This document shows positions 48,658-62,259 of a DNA stretch of 64,000 nucleotides, piece after piece. The stretch covers positions 1,872,501-1,936,500 of the forward strand of contig CP114484.1 in assembly GCA_027186245.1 (NCBI GenBank), written 5' to 3'. Origin of the DNA: Coriaria nepalensis (lineage: Eukaryota; Streptophyta; Magnoliopsida; Cucurbitales; Coriariaceae). Numbering within the stretch: the first letter of the stretch is position 1; every line of letters begins with the position of its first letter. The position numbers and the translations under genes are program-made. The notes beneath the pieces are model-generated. The model ran no database searches. It saw only the letters and a list, made by a program, of their open reading frames with translations, and had not been told where the DNA came from.

Positions 48658-50530
48658 TTAGTCCTTGTACTTCATCTCAGAAACCTGGAAACCGGGCATA
48701 TCAAAGGAAGATGAAAACTTCTCAACATCAACCTTAAGCTCCTCAATATCCTTGTTATTCACCAGCCCTTTGTTGAAGTCCTTCAGTAGCTTCCCATGTT
48801 CCTTCTGCACATTCAGGGTAATGCTAACAGCTCGGTGAAGGAACTCCCCGATCTGCTCGAAGTCCTTCTCCAGCAAGCCTCTAGATGTCATGGCAGGGGT
48901 TCCTGAATTCAATCATACCAATAAGACCAGTATGTAGAAATTCCCAGGGAAAAAAAGAAGAAGGGAACTTCACAGAGTTTAAAATAGTAGTTATGATAAA
49001 ACCAAATATTTTGTCTACTCTAACCAATTCGAACGCCTCCAGGAGCCAAGGCACTGCTGTCGCCAAACACGGCATTCTTGTTAACTGTAATGTTGCAGAG
49101 ATCACAGAGCTTCTCAACCTTATTGCCTGCAATGTTAAATTGTCATTAAAAGTCAATAAATCATTTTAAACTAGGTCCAAAATATGCGATAAAACTTGTC
49201 TTTTTTACCAGTCAAGCCCAAGGGGCGAAGATCCCAAAGAACAAGGTGGTTCTCGGTCCCTCCAGTGACAAGTTTATATCCCTTGCTCATCAGAAAGTTT
49301 CCAAGGGCAACTGCATTGGCTTTCACTTGCTTAGCATAAGCCTTGAACCCAGGTGACAATGACTGCTTAAGAGCGACGGCCAAGGCACCAATTTGGTGAT
49401 TGTGGGGACCACCCTGAAGGGACGGGAAAACAGCAAAGTTGATCTTGTCTTCAAAATTGTAAACCGCATCCTCAGGCTGACCCTTCTTGGCCGGTTTTGG
49501 TCCCTTACGGTAGAAGATCATCCCAGCTCTAGGACCTCTTAAGCTCTTGTGAGTTGTGGTTGTGACTATGTCACAGAACTCAAATGGATTGGCAGCTTCC
49601 TATAGCCAGTTGTAAAATCAATTTAATGTAATGAATAAAACCAGCTTCCAGCATCTGTAACTTAAGTTTTGACATTTTGATGCTTACATAGAACTGTCAT
49701 CAGATCCAATACAGAGCTACTTAACACAAGATTTGAAGAATATAATTCTACTTCAAAAACAGAGTAAACAGATAATTCAAACATCCAGAAGCAGATCTGC
49801 ATAAGCATTGGCCAAACAACAAATAAGAGAAGAAGGAACTGAAAATGTATACCTGAGCAGCAACAAGGCCACTGATATGCGCCATATCACAGAGCAAGAG
49901 AGCACCACACTTATCAGCAACTGCCCTAAATCTACCATAATCCCAGTCTCTAGGATAAGCACTGCCACCACAAATAATCAACTTAGGCCTGAAATCCAGA
50001 GCCTTCTCTTCCAATTTATCGTAATCGATATACCCCGTGCTGAAGTTCACCTTGTAAGGCAAACTCTCGAAGTAAATCGAGGTCGCGGAGATCTTCTTCC
50101 CGCCAGAGGTATAGTATCCATGAGTAAGATGGCCACCGGAAGGAAGATCCAGCCCCATGATCCGATCATGTGGTTGAAGCACCGCCGTGTAGGCGGCGAA
50201 GTTGGCCGGAGATCCGGAATAGGGCTGCACATTGACACCCCATTTAGTGGCGTCGAGGTGGAAAGCTTGGATAGCTCGAGACCGGCAGAGATTCTCGATC
50301 TCGTCAATGAACTCGTTGCCGCCGTAGTATCGGTTCCCCGGCATGCCCTCGGAGTATTTGTTGGTTAGGGCGCTGCCTAGGGCTTCGATGACGGCAAAGG
50401 AGGTGAAGTTCTCGGAGGCGATGAGCTCGATTCCTCTGCATTGTCTGCGTTTCTCCTTCTCGATGAGATCGAAGATCTCTGGATCGACGGTGTTGAGAGG
50501 AGTGTTTCCCCACACGTTCACGGGATCCAT
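48658..50530 (-). CDS. SHM4: Serine hydroxymethyltransferase, cytosolic
   Basis: Four exons, 50530-49853, 49599-49209, 49126-49025 and 48902-48658, encode 471 residues, the length of cytosolic plant SHMT. The enzyme interconverts serine plus tetrahydrofolate and glycine plus 5,10-methylene-tetrahydrofolate, using pyridoxal phosphate. The start [20 protein letters not shown] has no targeting peptide. Visible motifs: [32 protein letters not shown], the substrate/PLP region [29 protein letters not shown], and the PLP lysine in [13 protein letters not shown] (exon 2). The final exon [17 protein letters not shown] is normal. No stop or frameshift. The 5' leader has a GA-rich tract (50571-50608). 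The neighbouring divergent gene is a broken SAHH, another enzyme of one-carbon/methyl metabolism. Cytosolic rather than organellar is supported by the missing presequence; SHM4 versus SHM5 cannot be settled. Confidence 0.95.
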
Positions 50531-51910
50531 TGATGGCGGGATGAGAGGTGGAGGTGGACAAAAGGGGGAGGGGGAGAGAGAGAGAAAGAGAGAGAAAGAG
50601 AGAGAGGAGTTCGGTGAGTGTGCAGGAAATGGAGGACTACGAAGAATTTTAAGGAGAAGAATCTGCCTCGAAATTACGGATATAGCCTTCTAATTTTCTG
50701 TCTCAATAAATATTTTTAATAAATAAATCGTAAAACCATATACAGCACTAAATTTGATCAAGCGAGGTTGTAAGTTTTGATTTTTTGGGAAATGTGGAAA
50801 AAAATGATTATAAAAATATAAGATAAGAAAGAGTAAATATTTAATATAATTTAAATAGATATAATTTATTGTTAAAATTTAATTAAATAAATTTATTTTT
50901 ATTTTTAATTAAATAAATTTATTTTTATTTTTATTTATTTAAATTAAATAATAATAATAAATTATATTAAATATTAAAAGGAAAAAAAAAAAAAAACGGA
51001 GGGCAATGGAAATCGTGTGGAGAGAGAGGTTGGTAAGAGAGTTGGGAAGTCTTGTGTAATAGAAAAGGATTCTTGTTTATAGAGAGAAATTCTTGTTGGG
51101 TCCACTTGGGGGGTTGTTCAGGGATTAGAGAGTAATTTCAACGACACCAACTACTTCACCACTCCAAAAGCCGAAGTGGGGGCTCAATTTTCAAACGGTA
51201 GGCACGTCTCCACCAAAGTCTAAACCCCCTTCTCCCCCCTTATAAATAGTGGGATTCCCCCTCGCCAACCAACCAACCAACCAACCAACCAACCAACCAA
51301 CCAATCCCCAACCCAATGTTTCGTACTTTCAAACTGATTGAACACGTCAACATATGTTACCTGTTTCTCTGATTTTACTATACTTCACTATAACTTCATA
51401 CTTCGCTGCTACTACATGAATGAATCTCAGATCCACCGACGCTTCTTCTCACAAAATATTGTTGTTATTATTATTCTTATTATATAGTTTCACCAACATA
51501 ATTACTTACAATAAGTTAAACTGAAAAACTCCTAACCTTATAGATCGTAAGAACCATTCTCTATCTGTAAGCTACCTTCGCGCCACCGTGCACGGTGGGT
51601 CCCACATAAAATGACTAACTGAGGCCGCAAGTTGTTCTCCTTATCCCACGTAACGTTAAAAGGGCTGGATGGGTCCCACTGCTGACACTCCATATCATTT
51701 CACAGAAATCCACCAACCTTATTAACTCCATTTCACCGCATCCCTTTCAAAACCGAATCTTGACCGTCCATTTCTCCCTCCTTCAAATCTATTTATACAC
51801 TATACATCTCCATTTCACTTTGTATTAGCTCTCGTTCATCACTTTCCCACCAATTCCCATCGCCATTTTCACTTGCAGCGAAAGAAACCAGAGAGAGAGA
51901 GAGAAGAGAG
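50531..51910. promoter_or_regulatory. Divergent promoter region between SHMT and SAHH
   Basis: From left to right: SHMT leader with a GA repeat, an AT-rich block (50700-50995), then a GC-richer promoter side for SAHH. TATA-like elements are TATAAATA at 51241-51248 and TTTATACA at about 51791-51798, the latter about 115 bases before the SAHH ATG. A (CCAA)n repeat lies at 51265-51304, and a GA repeat (51892-51908) just precedes the ATG. Confidence 0.5.
51265..51304. repeat. (CCAA)n tetranucleotide repeat
   Basis: About ten CCAA units in the SAHH upstream region, 17 bases downstream of a TATAAATA motif. Confidence 0.9.
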
Positions 51911-53721
<1,811 letters not shown>

Positions 53722-54607
53722 GAGGAATGATAGGGAAGAAATGATGATATGATTATTTGTTGAATTCTGTGGAAGGATTAAGTGGGTGGGAAAAAGATCA
53801 ATTTTTTGTTGTTGATGATGGAGTGGGATGAATAAGGTTGGATTTGGCTGTGCGCTTGTATTCTAGTTAATCTGCTGTTTTTACTTTTTTGAGATCAAAT
53901 GTTTTAGCAAGCTTTCGATCACAATCGTGTTGATCGGAGAGTTTTAAGGCCATTCATGTACTTAAAATACATTGCAAGCTGTTATTGCAACATGAATTCA
54001 TTGCCTCTTACGAATTTGATTTGTTGCCTTGTTCGTTGGATTGTTCAGTTTGTCCTGTTTCTGGTTCAGAATTTGTCTAATTTGCTGAATATCTCAGTTC
54101 CCGTCTCAGAAGCATAGCTGGGCAATGGGCATCTTGAAAAATCATTCATCGTCTCATTACATTATACAAAATAAAAGAAATATTGATATCGGAATCTAAA
54201 CTCATTCTGATCTCTCAACTTCCAACAAATATTTTTGAATATATATAATATCTGAAAATTGAATAATATCTCCGTCTTCTTCCTCTGCATCAACAGATAT
54301 ATCTAAGAAGAACAGATGAACCCCCTTCCTCCCTTGCAGCCTTTTTGCTTTTCAACACTCAACTTGAAGATCACTAGGCACTCACTGCAAATGCAAGTAA
54401 AAAAAACGGATAAAACTTCCATATCAAAATCACTAAGAACAGATGATTGTCTTTCTGCAACTTTAGCTACCCAGAAAAAGAAAATGCAAGAGTTTTCCAT
54501 ACGCTCCTTTTTTTGGGGGGGAAAGACGTAGATCTAGCAAAAACAAAAATGGGGGAAAAATTTGCATTTTTTTCATACTTGTTGAGATAAGCATCTTTTG
54601 CTGCAAA
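53722..54607. other. Convergent intergenic region
   Basis: 3' flanks of SAHH (+) and the RALF gene (-). Open frames at 54303-54531 on either strand lack any family signal. Confidence 0.55.
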
Positions 54608-55003
54608 TCAAGAGTTGATGTCATTAACATTTCTAGCACATCGAGTAATGACCTCACAGCCTCTACCGTAAGAATTAGCAGCTCCAGAATGACATTCGTA
54701 GTAAGAAACTCCCCTTTTTGAACAAGGAACCATGTCCCTCCTTAGTGTTTCATAGCTTATGTACTTCTTCTGCATCGCCATTAATCTTCTGTTAGTCGCT
54801 GATTCAACCATTTCTGGCTCGGTTATGCATTCTTCGCTCTTTTGGGTACAGACCCTTTTCACCATTTTGGCGATTTCGCTGGTGTTGTGAGTGCTCAGGT
54901 CGAAATAGTCGGTTGCAGTGGAGGTGGTGAAGAAATGGGTGTGGAGGAAGAAGAGGGCTAGGAGGAAGATGATGGTCCAATTATGGAGTTTTGTTTTGAA
55001 CAT
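54608..55003 (-). CDS. RALF (rapid alkalinization factor) peptide precursor
   Basis: Intronless, 131 residues with ATG at 55003; the upstream extension in the same frame is Cys/Val-rich leader-type sequence and is not used. The N terminus is a signal peptide (hydrophobic IIFLLALFFLHTHF). The precursor then has a propeptide, the S1P-type cleavage site RRLM (about residue 80), and the mature peptide starting near AMQKKYISYETLRRDMVPCS. The YISY motif needed for binding FERONIA-type receptor kinases is present, as are the four conserved cysteines in CSKRGVSYYEC and CEVITRCAR. RALF peptides are secreted, cause apoplastic alkalinisation and act in growth and immunity. Features place it in the RALF1/RALF33-like clade with a full propeptide. 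No lesion. The 5' region has a (CA)n-like run near 55090-55120. Confidence 0.93.
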   Translation of the reverse strand: MFKTKLHNWTIIFLLALFFLHTHFFTTSTATDYFDLSTHNTSEIAKMVKRVCTQKSEECITEPEMVESATNRRLMAMQKKYISYETLRRDMVPCSKRGVSYYECHSGAANSYGRGCEVITRCARNVNDINS

Positions 55004-55882
55004 TTCTCTCTGTCTTTCTCGTCTCTGTTTCCTCCTCTCTGGATTTATAGAACTGTGAAAGTGAGTTGTCACATGAGGTTGCTCTTGTTCACACATACAC
55101 ACACACAAACAAACACACAAAAAGAAGAAAAAGTGAATTAAGACAGAAAGTGAATTAAGGCATCTTCGTGACTTGGGTTTTTGCTGTAGAAGTATGAAGA
55201 AACAGTATGATGGGTAATGAAGTAGTGCCCTGGAATAAAGAAAGCAGAAGTCGCACTCCCACCTACTTGGCCATTACTGTCAGCATGCTTCTTTATAAAT
55301 GAAGCTTACCAGCCATAATAAATGATAAATGAACAAAAAAAAAAAAGAAAAAAAAAAGAAAAGAAAGATTAAGAACAAAAATCCGAGTCTTACCTACAAA
55401 TAGTAGGATTAAACGAAACCAGAATGTCAACGAGAATTATACTAGCATAGTAGCATTACCTTTTTGAGCTGCTGATACTGACAGTCCAAACATATACTTA
55501 TTTCTAATAATTGGAAGATTATAATGGGATCGATACTCGGGATTTGAACTATCCTCTTATATAAAGATGTAAGCGAACTGCTGCTACTATTGCCACTTAA
55601 GCTACCTTTTACTGAACTCAAACTCCATCTTCATGTACTTTACTCAAACTCCATACTTCAAGTGATCTTGTACTTGGTAATTAGTAGAGTACCAAACCCG
55701 TATTTATATATATATATATATATATAATTTTTTTTTATTAAAAAAATCGAACTAAACCTACCCAATTTGTATTCACTATTCCAAATTTAGATGATTACGA
55801 ACTAAATTTAATTTATCAGTGAGAGCGTGCCTCATCATTTAAAGCATTCTCAGAAAAGGAAAACAACAAAAAAAAACCTGAC
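55004..55882. other. Intergenic region
   Basis: RALF leader and promoter, an A-rich tract (55337-55370), a (TA)n run at about 55707-55727, and the 3' flank of the first transferase copy. No gene seen. Confidence 0.55.
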
Positions 55883-57231
55883 CTAAACAGTAGTTTTCCA
55901 TGAATTCAAGCATCCCAAATGAGCAGTCCATTTAAAATTAGCAGTAACATTCTCAAACCTCTTAGAAGCCGCAAGCTTGTTGTACTTCTTCCAATCCCGC
56001 AAAGCCACACGTAGGTCTCTAACCTTTGCGGTTATACTCTAGCAACAGTTAGCATGCAAGGTCGTGAGTGCCCTAAAGTCGGTACTATCAGTGCAAAAGC
56101 CACTAAAATAGAGGTGGTTCAAGAACCTGAATTTCAGACCAAGTTGTGGGATAACACCCCAACGAAGAAAGAGCACTAGTACATCTTGCTCTTTCAACCC
56201 TGTTGAATTGTCTTTCATGTTGTACCATTTCTCATACAATGCTATCGTCTTATTGTTCGACCGGATGAAGTAGAAGCCGGTGTTTACTGGGTTTTTGTGC
56301 GACCATTGATCCCCGTTGAACTCATCTGTGCTTATTTGCATATCTTCGGTTGTGTCGGTACTTAGTATTTTCAGTGGATTTCTTAACCATATTATATCTG
56401 TATGTCACTATATTGTATACATCAACATACCATATGTTATGTGGATTATAAATAAGGAAATTAATTAATTAATTAATGGAAAAAGTAACGTGCGTACGTA
56501 CCGTGAAGATGAAACTATAGCCCCGTCTGAGAACCTCCGAGAGGAACTTTGTTCTTCTCCACATCATCTTAACAAAACCTGGAGACATGTATAGCTCCTC
56601 CCTTGAAAATTCCTGACCGTCCGTCTTCAGTTCGTAACAGTTGAGCTGGAGAAATTGGCACCGCTCGTAAGCTGCCCGATAAACTGCCACGATTAAAAGA
56701 TTATTGCGAAGATGCCTAGTCTCCTCTCCTAGCCAGAAACTATCTAGAAAAACATCAAGCATGGTAGTATCTGCTTTCACATCTTCAGTTGCATATGCTT
56801 TGTTGATTACTGTTATGATCAATGTCTTGTTTGGCATTCAGACCTTGATTAGAGCTGCTTCTAGATCATCCACAACTACCGCCTGCAATTAGATAGTACT
56901 AACTAATCAAATATTAACTAAATTTTGTATTAAATAGAGGAAATTGATTATATCCTTGAGATCACTTACAGAAATGGTGTTGTTTGGAAGTGGGCAAATG
57001 GGGTGTGATTTGAAGAGGGGGGGAAGTGAAGGGGTTGTTGGTTGTTTTTAGAGACCAGAAGCAAAGAGAGATTAAGGATCCAAGGAAGAAGAGAAAGAGG
57101 ATTGCAGGATTGATCTGAGCTTTTAGTTTATGGTAGCGATCCATGTAATCATGTCGGTCATCGTCGTGTCTTGTACTGCTACTGATTATGTCTTGATTTT
57201 TGCCTTGTCCATGAGCAGTAGCATCACTCAT
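55883..57231 (-). pseudogene. GT77-like nucleotide-sugar transferase, copy A, with stops
   Basis: Three-exon gene like copy B (58631-60927). Exon 1 (from 57231) encodes MSDATAHGQGKNQD and a membrane segment (AILFLFFLGSLISLCFW); exon 2 (about 56884-56505) encodes VDDLEAALIK, MPNKTLIITVINKAYA, ELYMSPGFVKMMWRRTKFLS; exon 3 (about 56395-55883) encodes QWSHKNPVNTGFYFIRSNNK and TGLKEQDVLVLFLRWGVIPQ. Two in-frame stops: TGA before MPNKT (about 56840), where copy B has Ser, and TAG after NCC (about 56041), where copy B has Arg. Past the second stop the reading frame stays open to ENVTANFKWTAH and the normal end. The DxD codons at the exon 3 start read TDIIW without the usual first acidic residue being certain. 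Its normal upstream region has been replaced by fragment C. Confidence 0.8.
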
Positions 57232-57236
57232 GATTC

Positions 57237-57688
57237 TAGAGAAGGCTACAACTACTTCAACTTATTATACTTCTTCCAACCCCGTAAAACGATGCATAGA
57301 TCTCTAACCTTGGCAGCTATACTCCGGCAACAGTTAGAATGCACGGTTGTCGCCACCCTAAAATCCTTACTATCCGTGCAAAAGCCACCAAAATAGAGGG
57401 TGTCCAGAAACCTAATTTTGTGACCAAGTTGTGGAATTATACCCCCACGGAGTAAGAGCACTAGTACATCTTGCTCTTTCAACCCTGTTAAATTATCGTT
57501 CATGTTGTACCATTTCTCGTATAATACTATCGTCGTGTTGTTTTATCGGACAAAGTAGAAGCCGGTATTTACCCCGTTCTTTTCCGACCATGGATCTCCA
57601 GTGAACAAGTCCGTGCTTATTTGCATGTCTTGGTTGTGTCGTTACTTAATCTGCTGAATGGATTTCTCAACCACGTTACATCGGTATC
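57237..57688 (-). pseudogene. GT77-like transferase, fragment C (exon 3 only)
   Basis: Starts at a normal exon 3 acceptor (57688) with DTDVTWLRNP, continues DMQISTDLFTGDPWSEKNG, VNTGFYFVR, a TAA stop in place of Ser (about 57547), then YEKWYNMNDNLTGLKEQDVL and GWKKYNK before breaking off near 57252. Its last bases merge with the 5' UTR of copy A, only 20 bases before the copy A ATG. No exon 1 or 2 belonging to it was found upstream, so it is a truncated third copy. Confidence 0.8.
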
Positions 57689-58630
57689 CTGCATATAATC
57701 ATTAACTAACTAAATCAAACAAATCAATCTTTCAAAACATATGAAGCAACTAATGTATATCACTAAATATACATTAGGGTTGAACCTGTTCAGAAATTGT
57801 AATAAGAAATTATTCCATTGCGACTATGAGAATGGAAATTATATGATTAGTAACTTCCATGCTAGATTTCAAGGGAGGAAGAAAGAACAAAAGATGATTA
57901 TTAATATCTTTTTATCAAAAAAAAAATTTTTTTTTTTTTTTGGGTAAAATATTTTTGTAATGATATGTATATAATAAAAATTAGGATTTGAGTAATAAGG
58001 AAAGTAATAAAAGCGTTGACCAAATAAAGTAAATAATAACTGGCAAAATAATCTTACTATTCACTACATTTTAGAGGATATAAATAAATAAAATAATCTT
58101 TCAAAATGAATTAATTAATTAATTAAAAAATTAGTTAATTTTTAAATAAATTCGATCTAATGGTCTATTTACACACTAATCAACTATAACTATGTACAAA
58201 GTTTGATATAGTTATTAATTTGATGCATAATATTTATACTTACGGTTATGTTTAATCAGTGTATAATATAAGATATAATATATATATATATATATATATT
58301 TTTTTTTTTATTACAAATGAATTAAAATTTGTTTATGTTATTTCAACAAGAATTATAATAGCATCATGTTTATGTTATTTGCGCCGGTGATACTTCTTAA
58401 CACTTCAAATATATATCTGACGGAAATTGAAAATTTTGGTTCGGTTTAATCTGTCGGAGATCGATAAATTATAATCGCTTACAAAAATCTTATAATAGTT
58501 GATGTGATAAGTAAATTACTGTAATGTTGCAGTAATTACTCAATTTACACGATAGATTGAAACCTATCCAAAATCCCAATTTGTATTCATTCCAAATTAA
58601 AAAAATTTAAAAAAAAAAATAAAAACTTAC
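57689..58630. other. Intergenic region within transferase cluster
   Basis: AT-rich DNA with a T-run (57918-57939) and a (TA)n run (about 58278-58300). No coding support. Confidence 0.6.
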
Positions 58631-60927
58631 CTATCCTCTAGTAGTTTTCCATGAATTCCAGCATCCAAAATGGCCAGTCCATTTAAAATTAGCAGTAACA
58701 TTCTCAAACCTCTTATAAGCTGCAAACTTGTTATACTTCTTCCAATCCCGTAAAACGACCCGTAGATCTTTAACCTTTGCAGTAATACTCCGGCAACAGT
58801 TAGAATGCACGGTTGTGACAACCCTAAAATCCGTACTATCCGTGCAAAAGCCACTAAAATAGATGGTGTCCAAGAACCTAATTTTGAGACCAAGCTGTGG
58901 GATAATACCCCCACGAAGTAAGATTATTAGTACATCTTGCTCTTTCAACCCTGTTGAATTGTCCTTCATGTTGTACCATTTCTCGTACAACGCTATCGTC
59001 TTGTTGTTCGACCGGACAAAGTAGAAGCCGGTGTTTATGAGGTTACCTTCCGACCACGGATCCTTGTTGAACAAGTCTGTGCTTATCTGCATATCTTCGG
59101 TTGTATCGTTACTTAATCTTTTGAGTGGATCTCTTAACCACATTATATCTGTATCCTAATCATAATTAACTTATCATTATCATCAAAATTCATTCCCGAT
59201 CATAATTAACTAATCCAAATAAATTGATCTTTCAAAACATATGAAGGAATTAATGTATATCACTATATTATATTTACATTATAATATGATTACAAATTAA
59301 TTATCTATAACTTAAAAAAAAAAAAATATGTTAAGTCAATTATTAATACGAGTTGTAGTTCACGGGTCATTTCCAATTCAGTAACCAAAATGTTATCAAC
59401 GAAAAAAACAAAAAACTAAGTGTCGGCAAGTAAAATAATCGAACAAGCCATTAATCAGACAATATATTTGTTTTCCTTGATGCCTAAGAAAATTAATTAT
59501 ATGGTCAGCATAAAAAACAACCCCACTTCCCCCCCTTTTTTTTTTCCTAAACGTCGATCTAACTTTCTTGATGTTACATGAACTTTCTTAATAATTTAAA
59601 TGGAAAAAAAGAAAAAAAAAAATCAGTATTGCAACCATAATTTTTGCAAATGATCAAGAGAAACAGGTTTATTATAGATATATATGTGTGTGTGTGTGTT
59701 TCTGTGTGTCAAAACATAATGGCAATCACTCTCTCCAATGATTATGTCTCCATATATAAGACTAGTTCCGAACATTGAGGAAATGCAGCTTCAGCTAAGT
59801 CAAATTTTCATACCATCTCAGATCATGTTATTTTACATCGATCCAAGCACGTCTTAGTGGATATCATATGTTATATATTGTTTCATCAGTTTCTAGATGT
59901 ATAGATCACACGTATGATCAATTATGTAGATGTTTTTTAATTACCAGATAGACCACTCTTCATTGGTTTCATAAGCACCTTGTTTAAGTTGGTTGATTTG
60001 TGATTTAATCAAGGCCTTAATTAACTATAGTGTCGGTACTAACCCCTCTAACTAAGAATACTAATCTAACTCTTTCCCTATCAAAACATCATCAATTCAT
60101 AACATGTAGCATATTATTGTATAATATAATACACAATGATATCATATGTTATGTGTAAATTGATATATTATATGTCAAAATAAGTACGCACGTACCGTGA
60201 AGATGAAACTGTAGCCCCGTTTGAGAACGTCCAAGACGAACTTTGTTCTTCTCCACATCATCTTAACAAAACCCGGAGACATGTACAGCTCCTCCCCTGC
60301 GAAATCCTGATCGTCCGTCTTCAGTTCGTAACAGTTGAGCCGAAGATACAGGCACCGTTCGTAAGCAGCCGGATCGACAGCCACGATTAGAAGATGATCA
60401 CGCAGAGGCCGAGTCTCCTCACCTAGCCAAAAACTATCTAGAAAAACATCGAGCATAGTAGTGTCTGTTTTCACATCTTCAATTGCATATGCTTTGTTGA
60501 TTATTGTTATGATCACTGTCTTGTTTGGCATGGAGGCCTTGATTAGAGCTGCTTCTAGATCGTCCACAACTTCTGCCTGCTTTCAATTTGTACTAATTAA
60601 TCAACAAAAGTAAACAAATTTATGAAAATAGAGGAGATTGAGTTAATAATCATTGATACTTACAGAAACGGTGATGTTTGGAAGTGGGAAAAGAGGGTGT
60701 GATTTAGAGAGGAAGGAAGTGAAGGAGTTGGTGTTGTTTAGAGACCAGAAGCAAAGAGAGATTAAGGCTCCAAGGAAGAAGAGAAAGAGGACTGCAGGAT
60801 TGATCTGAGATTTTAGTTTAAGGAAGCTATCCATGTAATCATGTTGATGATCATCATGTCTTGTAGTACTGCTACTGATCACCATGTCTTGTTTTTTGCC
60901 TTGTTCATGATCAGTATCAGAACTCAT
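58631..60927 (-). CDS. GT77-like nucleotide-diphospho-sugar transferase (At4g15970-like), copy B, intact
   Basis: Three exons, 60927-60664, 60576-60196 and 59155-58631, join in phase 0 to encode 389 residues. The short cytosolic N terminus precedes one membrane anchor (AVLFLFFLGALISLCFW, about residues 45-62), so the protein is a type II Golgi enzyme. The lumenal domain has the family order: EAALIKASMPNKTVIITIIN, ELYMSPGFVKMMWRRTKFVL, RGYSFIFT joined to DTDIMWLRDP, where D-T-D is the metal-binding DxD, then NTGFYFVRSNNKT, YEKWYN, GLKEQDVLIILLRGG, CRSITAKVKDLRVVLRDWKK and ENVTANFKWTGHFGCWNS. PF03407-type transferases of plants include arabinosyl- and xylosyltransferases acting on wall glycoproteins or pectin; the donor and acceptor here are unknown. 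The acceptor CAG|GCAGAAG was chosen for exon 2 to keep phase. The leader carries a 29-base GA run at 61021-61049. Confidence 0.88.
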
Positions 60928-61012
60928 GATTCTAGAGGAGGCTACTACTATTTAATTTCTTGACAGAAGCAGGTCTTTGGAAGATTTATGAAGCTGGCCT
61001 TGGTGGTTGAAG

Positions 61013-61020
<8 letters not shown>

Positions 61021-61049
<29 letters not shown>
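61021..61049. repeat. (AG)n microsatellite
   Basis: About 14 AG units roughly 95-120 bases upstream of the start of transferase copy B, on its leader or promoter side. Confidence 0.9.
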
Positions 61050-61052
<3 letters not shown>

Positions 61053-62259
61053 TTGGTTAGTCAAGGACTTTTTTTTAAAATTAAATAATTAATTTATTTT
61101 TTTATCTATATGCAGTGTATATACGATGCTAACAAGAAACATATATTGATCTAAAACACGTTAAAAACGAAAGTGGGTAAAAAATGATAGCTTTACGCAT
61201 CTCTCTAAACCCTAAATGAGAGGGACATATCTTAATGTCGTACGAGAAACGTTGTGACATGCATGTCGGCATGTGCATGATTTTCTCACCTCTTAATTCT
61301 CATCAAATTATTTCACCGCCAATCGCATTTTCCATCACTCCTTCAGTTTCCCCCCTTTTTTATTTCGTAGCTCTTACTACATCTTACATCATTTTATTTT
61401 CCATTTATTTATTTATTTAAATTTATTTATTTAATATGACATCTCGGAATTAAGATATTGTAACCTCATCAACTAATGCATGGGAATCTTATATTGGATT
61501 TGTGCTTTGAAACTTATAAGATGAGACCAAAAGGATGAAAATTACCAATCAACAACTGGCACCAAACTGGGTTGACTTTGTAACGAGGAAGTGGCTGAAG
61601 TTTTTCTTAGAGAGAGCACCGTGGCATACAATACAATTTTCCGGCGAATCAGTCCCATCTGACACAGAATTCCAAGATTACAACCATTTGCTAAGAAAAG
61701 TCAAATACGTGGCATACAACCATTTGCTAAAAAGAGTAAAATAAGTGGCGCAATTGACGGGTTAGTTGCTTGTACGATTGTGTTTTGTGATTGATGCTCA
61801 TAATTCAAACGTAAATGTCCCGCCGACGTGTAGTTCAGATAAAGTCCATGACTGTCGAAGAGAAATTTTAAAATGATCCTGGAGCAGCTACTCCCTTTTG
61901 ATGATGTGGCATCATCCTGGTTATCACTTTTGATTGAGCAGGTGTGATTGTGTGAACTTTACCATCGACAGGTAGTTCAGCAAGATTTCCATTTCAACGT
62001 TCGTTGCAACGATTTCCAATCTACTTATATTAGAAGGAAGAAAAACACTGAGCATAAATCACATGAGAACTTTCTTAAATGTTGTGTTCTAATACCAGAA
62101 CACGGTAGTTATCATCCAGATCAACATTTGATCATACGTCCCTAACACGAGACTTTGATCGACTACATTACCTGATAAAAATCAATAGCTACAAGAACGT
62201 AATCGCCTGTCTTTTATCTCGCCTCGACGAAGTGAAACAGAGAGGAGTCTCATTTCTTT
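61050..62259. other. Intergenic region
   Basis: Promoter side of transferase copy B and 3' side of COX23. Apart from a short imperfect tandem repeat at 61680-61750, nothing notable; open frames at 61535-61744 and 61948-62145 show no family signal. Confidence 0.5.
61680..61750. repeat. Short tandem repeat, two units of about 36 bases
   Basis: The sequence beginning ACAACCATTTGCTAA occurs at 61680 and again at 61716, both units ending in GTGGC, with a few differences between the units. Confidence 0.8.

Noticed and set aside
49808..50368. Plus-strand open frame of 186 codons
   Set aside because: Antisense shadow of SHMT exon 1, caused by its GC-rich codons.
51265..51304. Regular short repeats as a CRISPR-like array
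   Set aside because: A simple CCAA microsatellite with no spacers, in a plant nuclear promoter.
54303..54531. Small open frames between SAHH and RALF
   Set aside because: Mirror-image frames in 3'-flank DNA with no conserved features.
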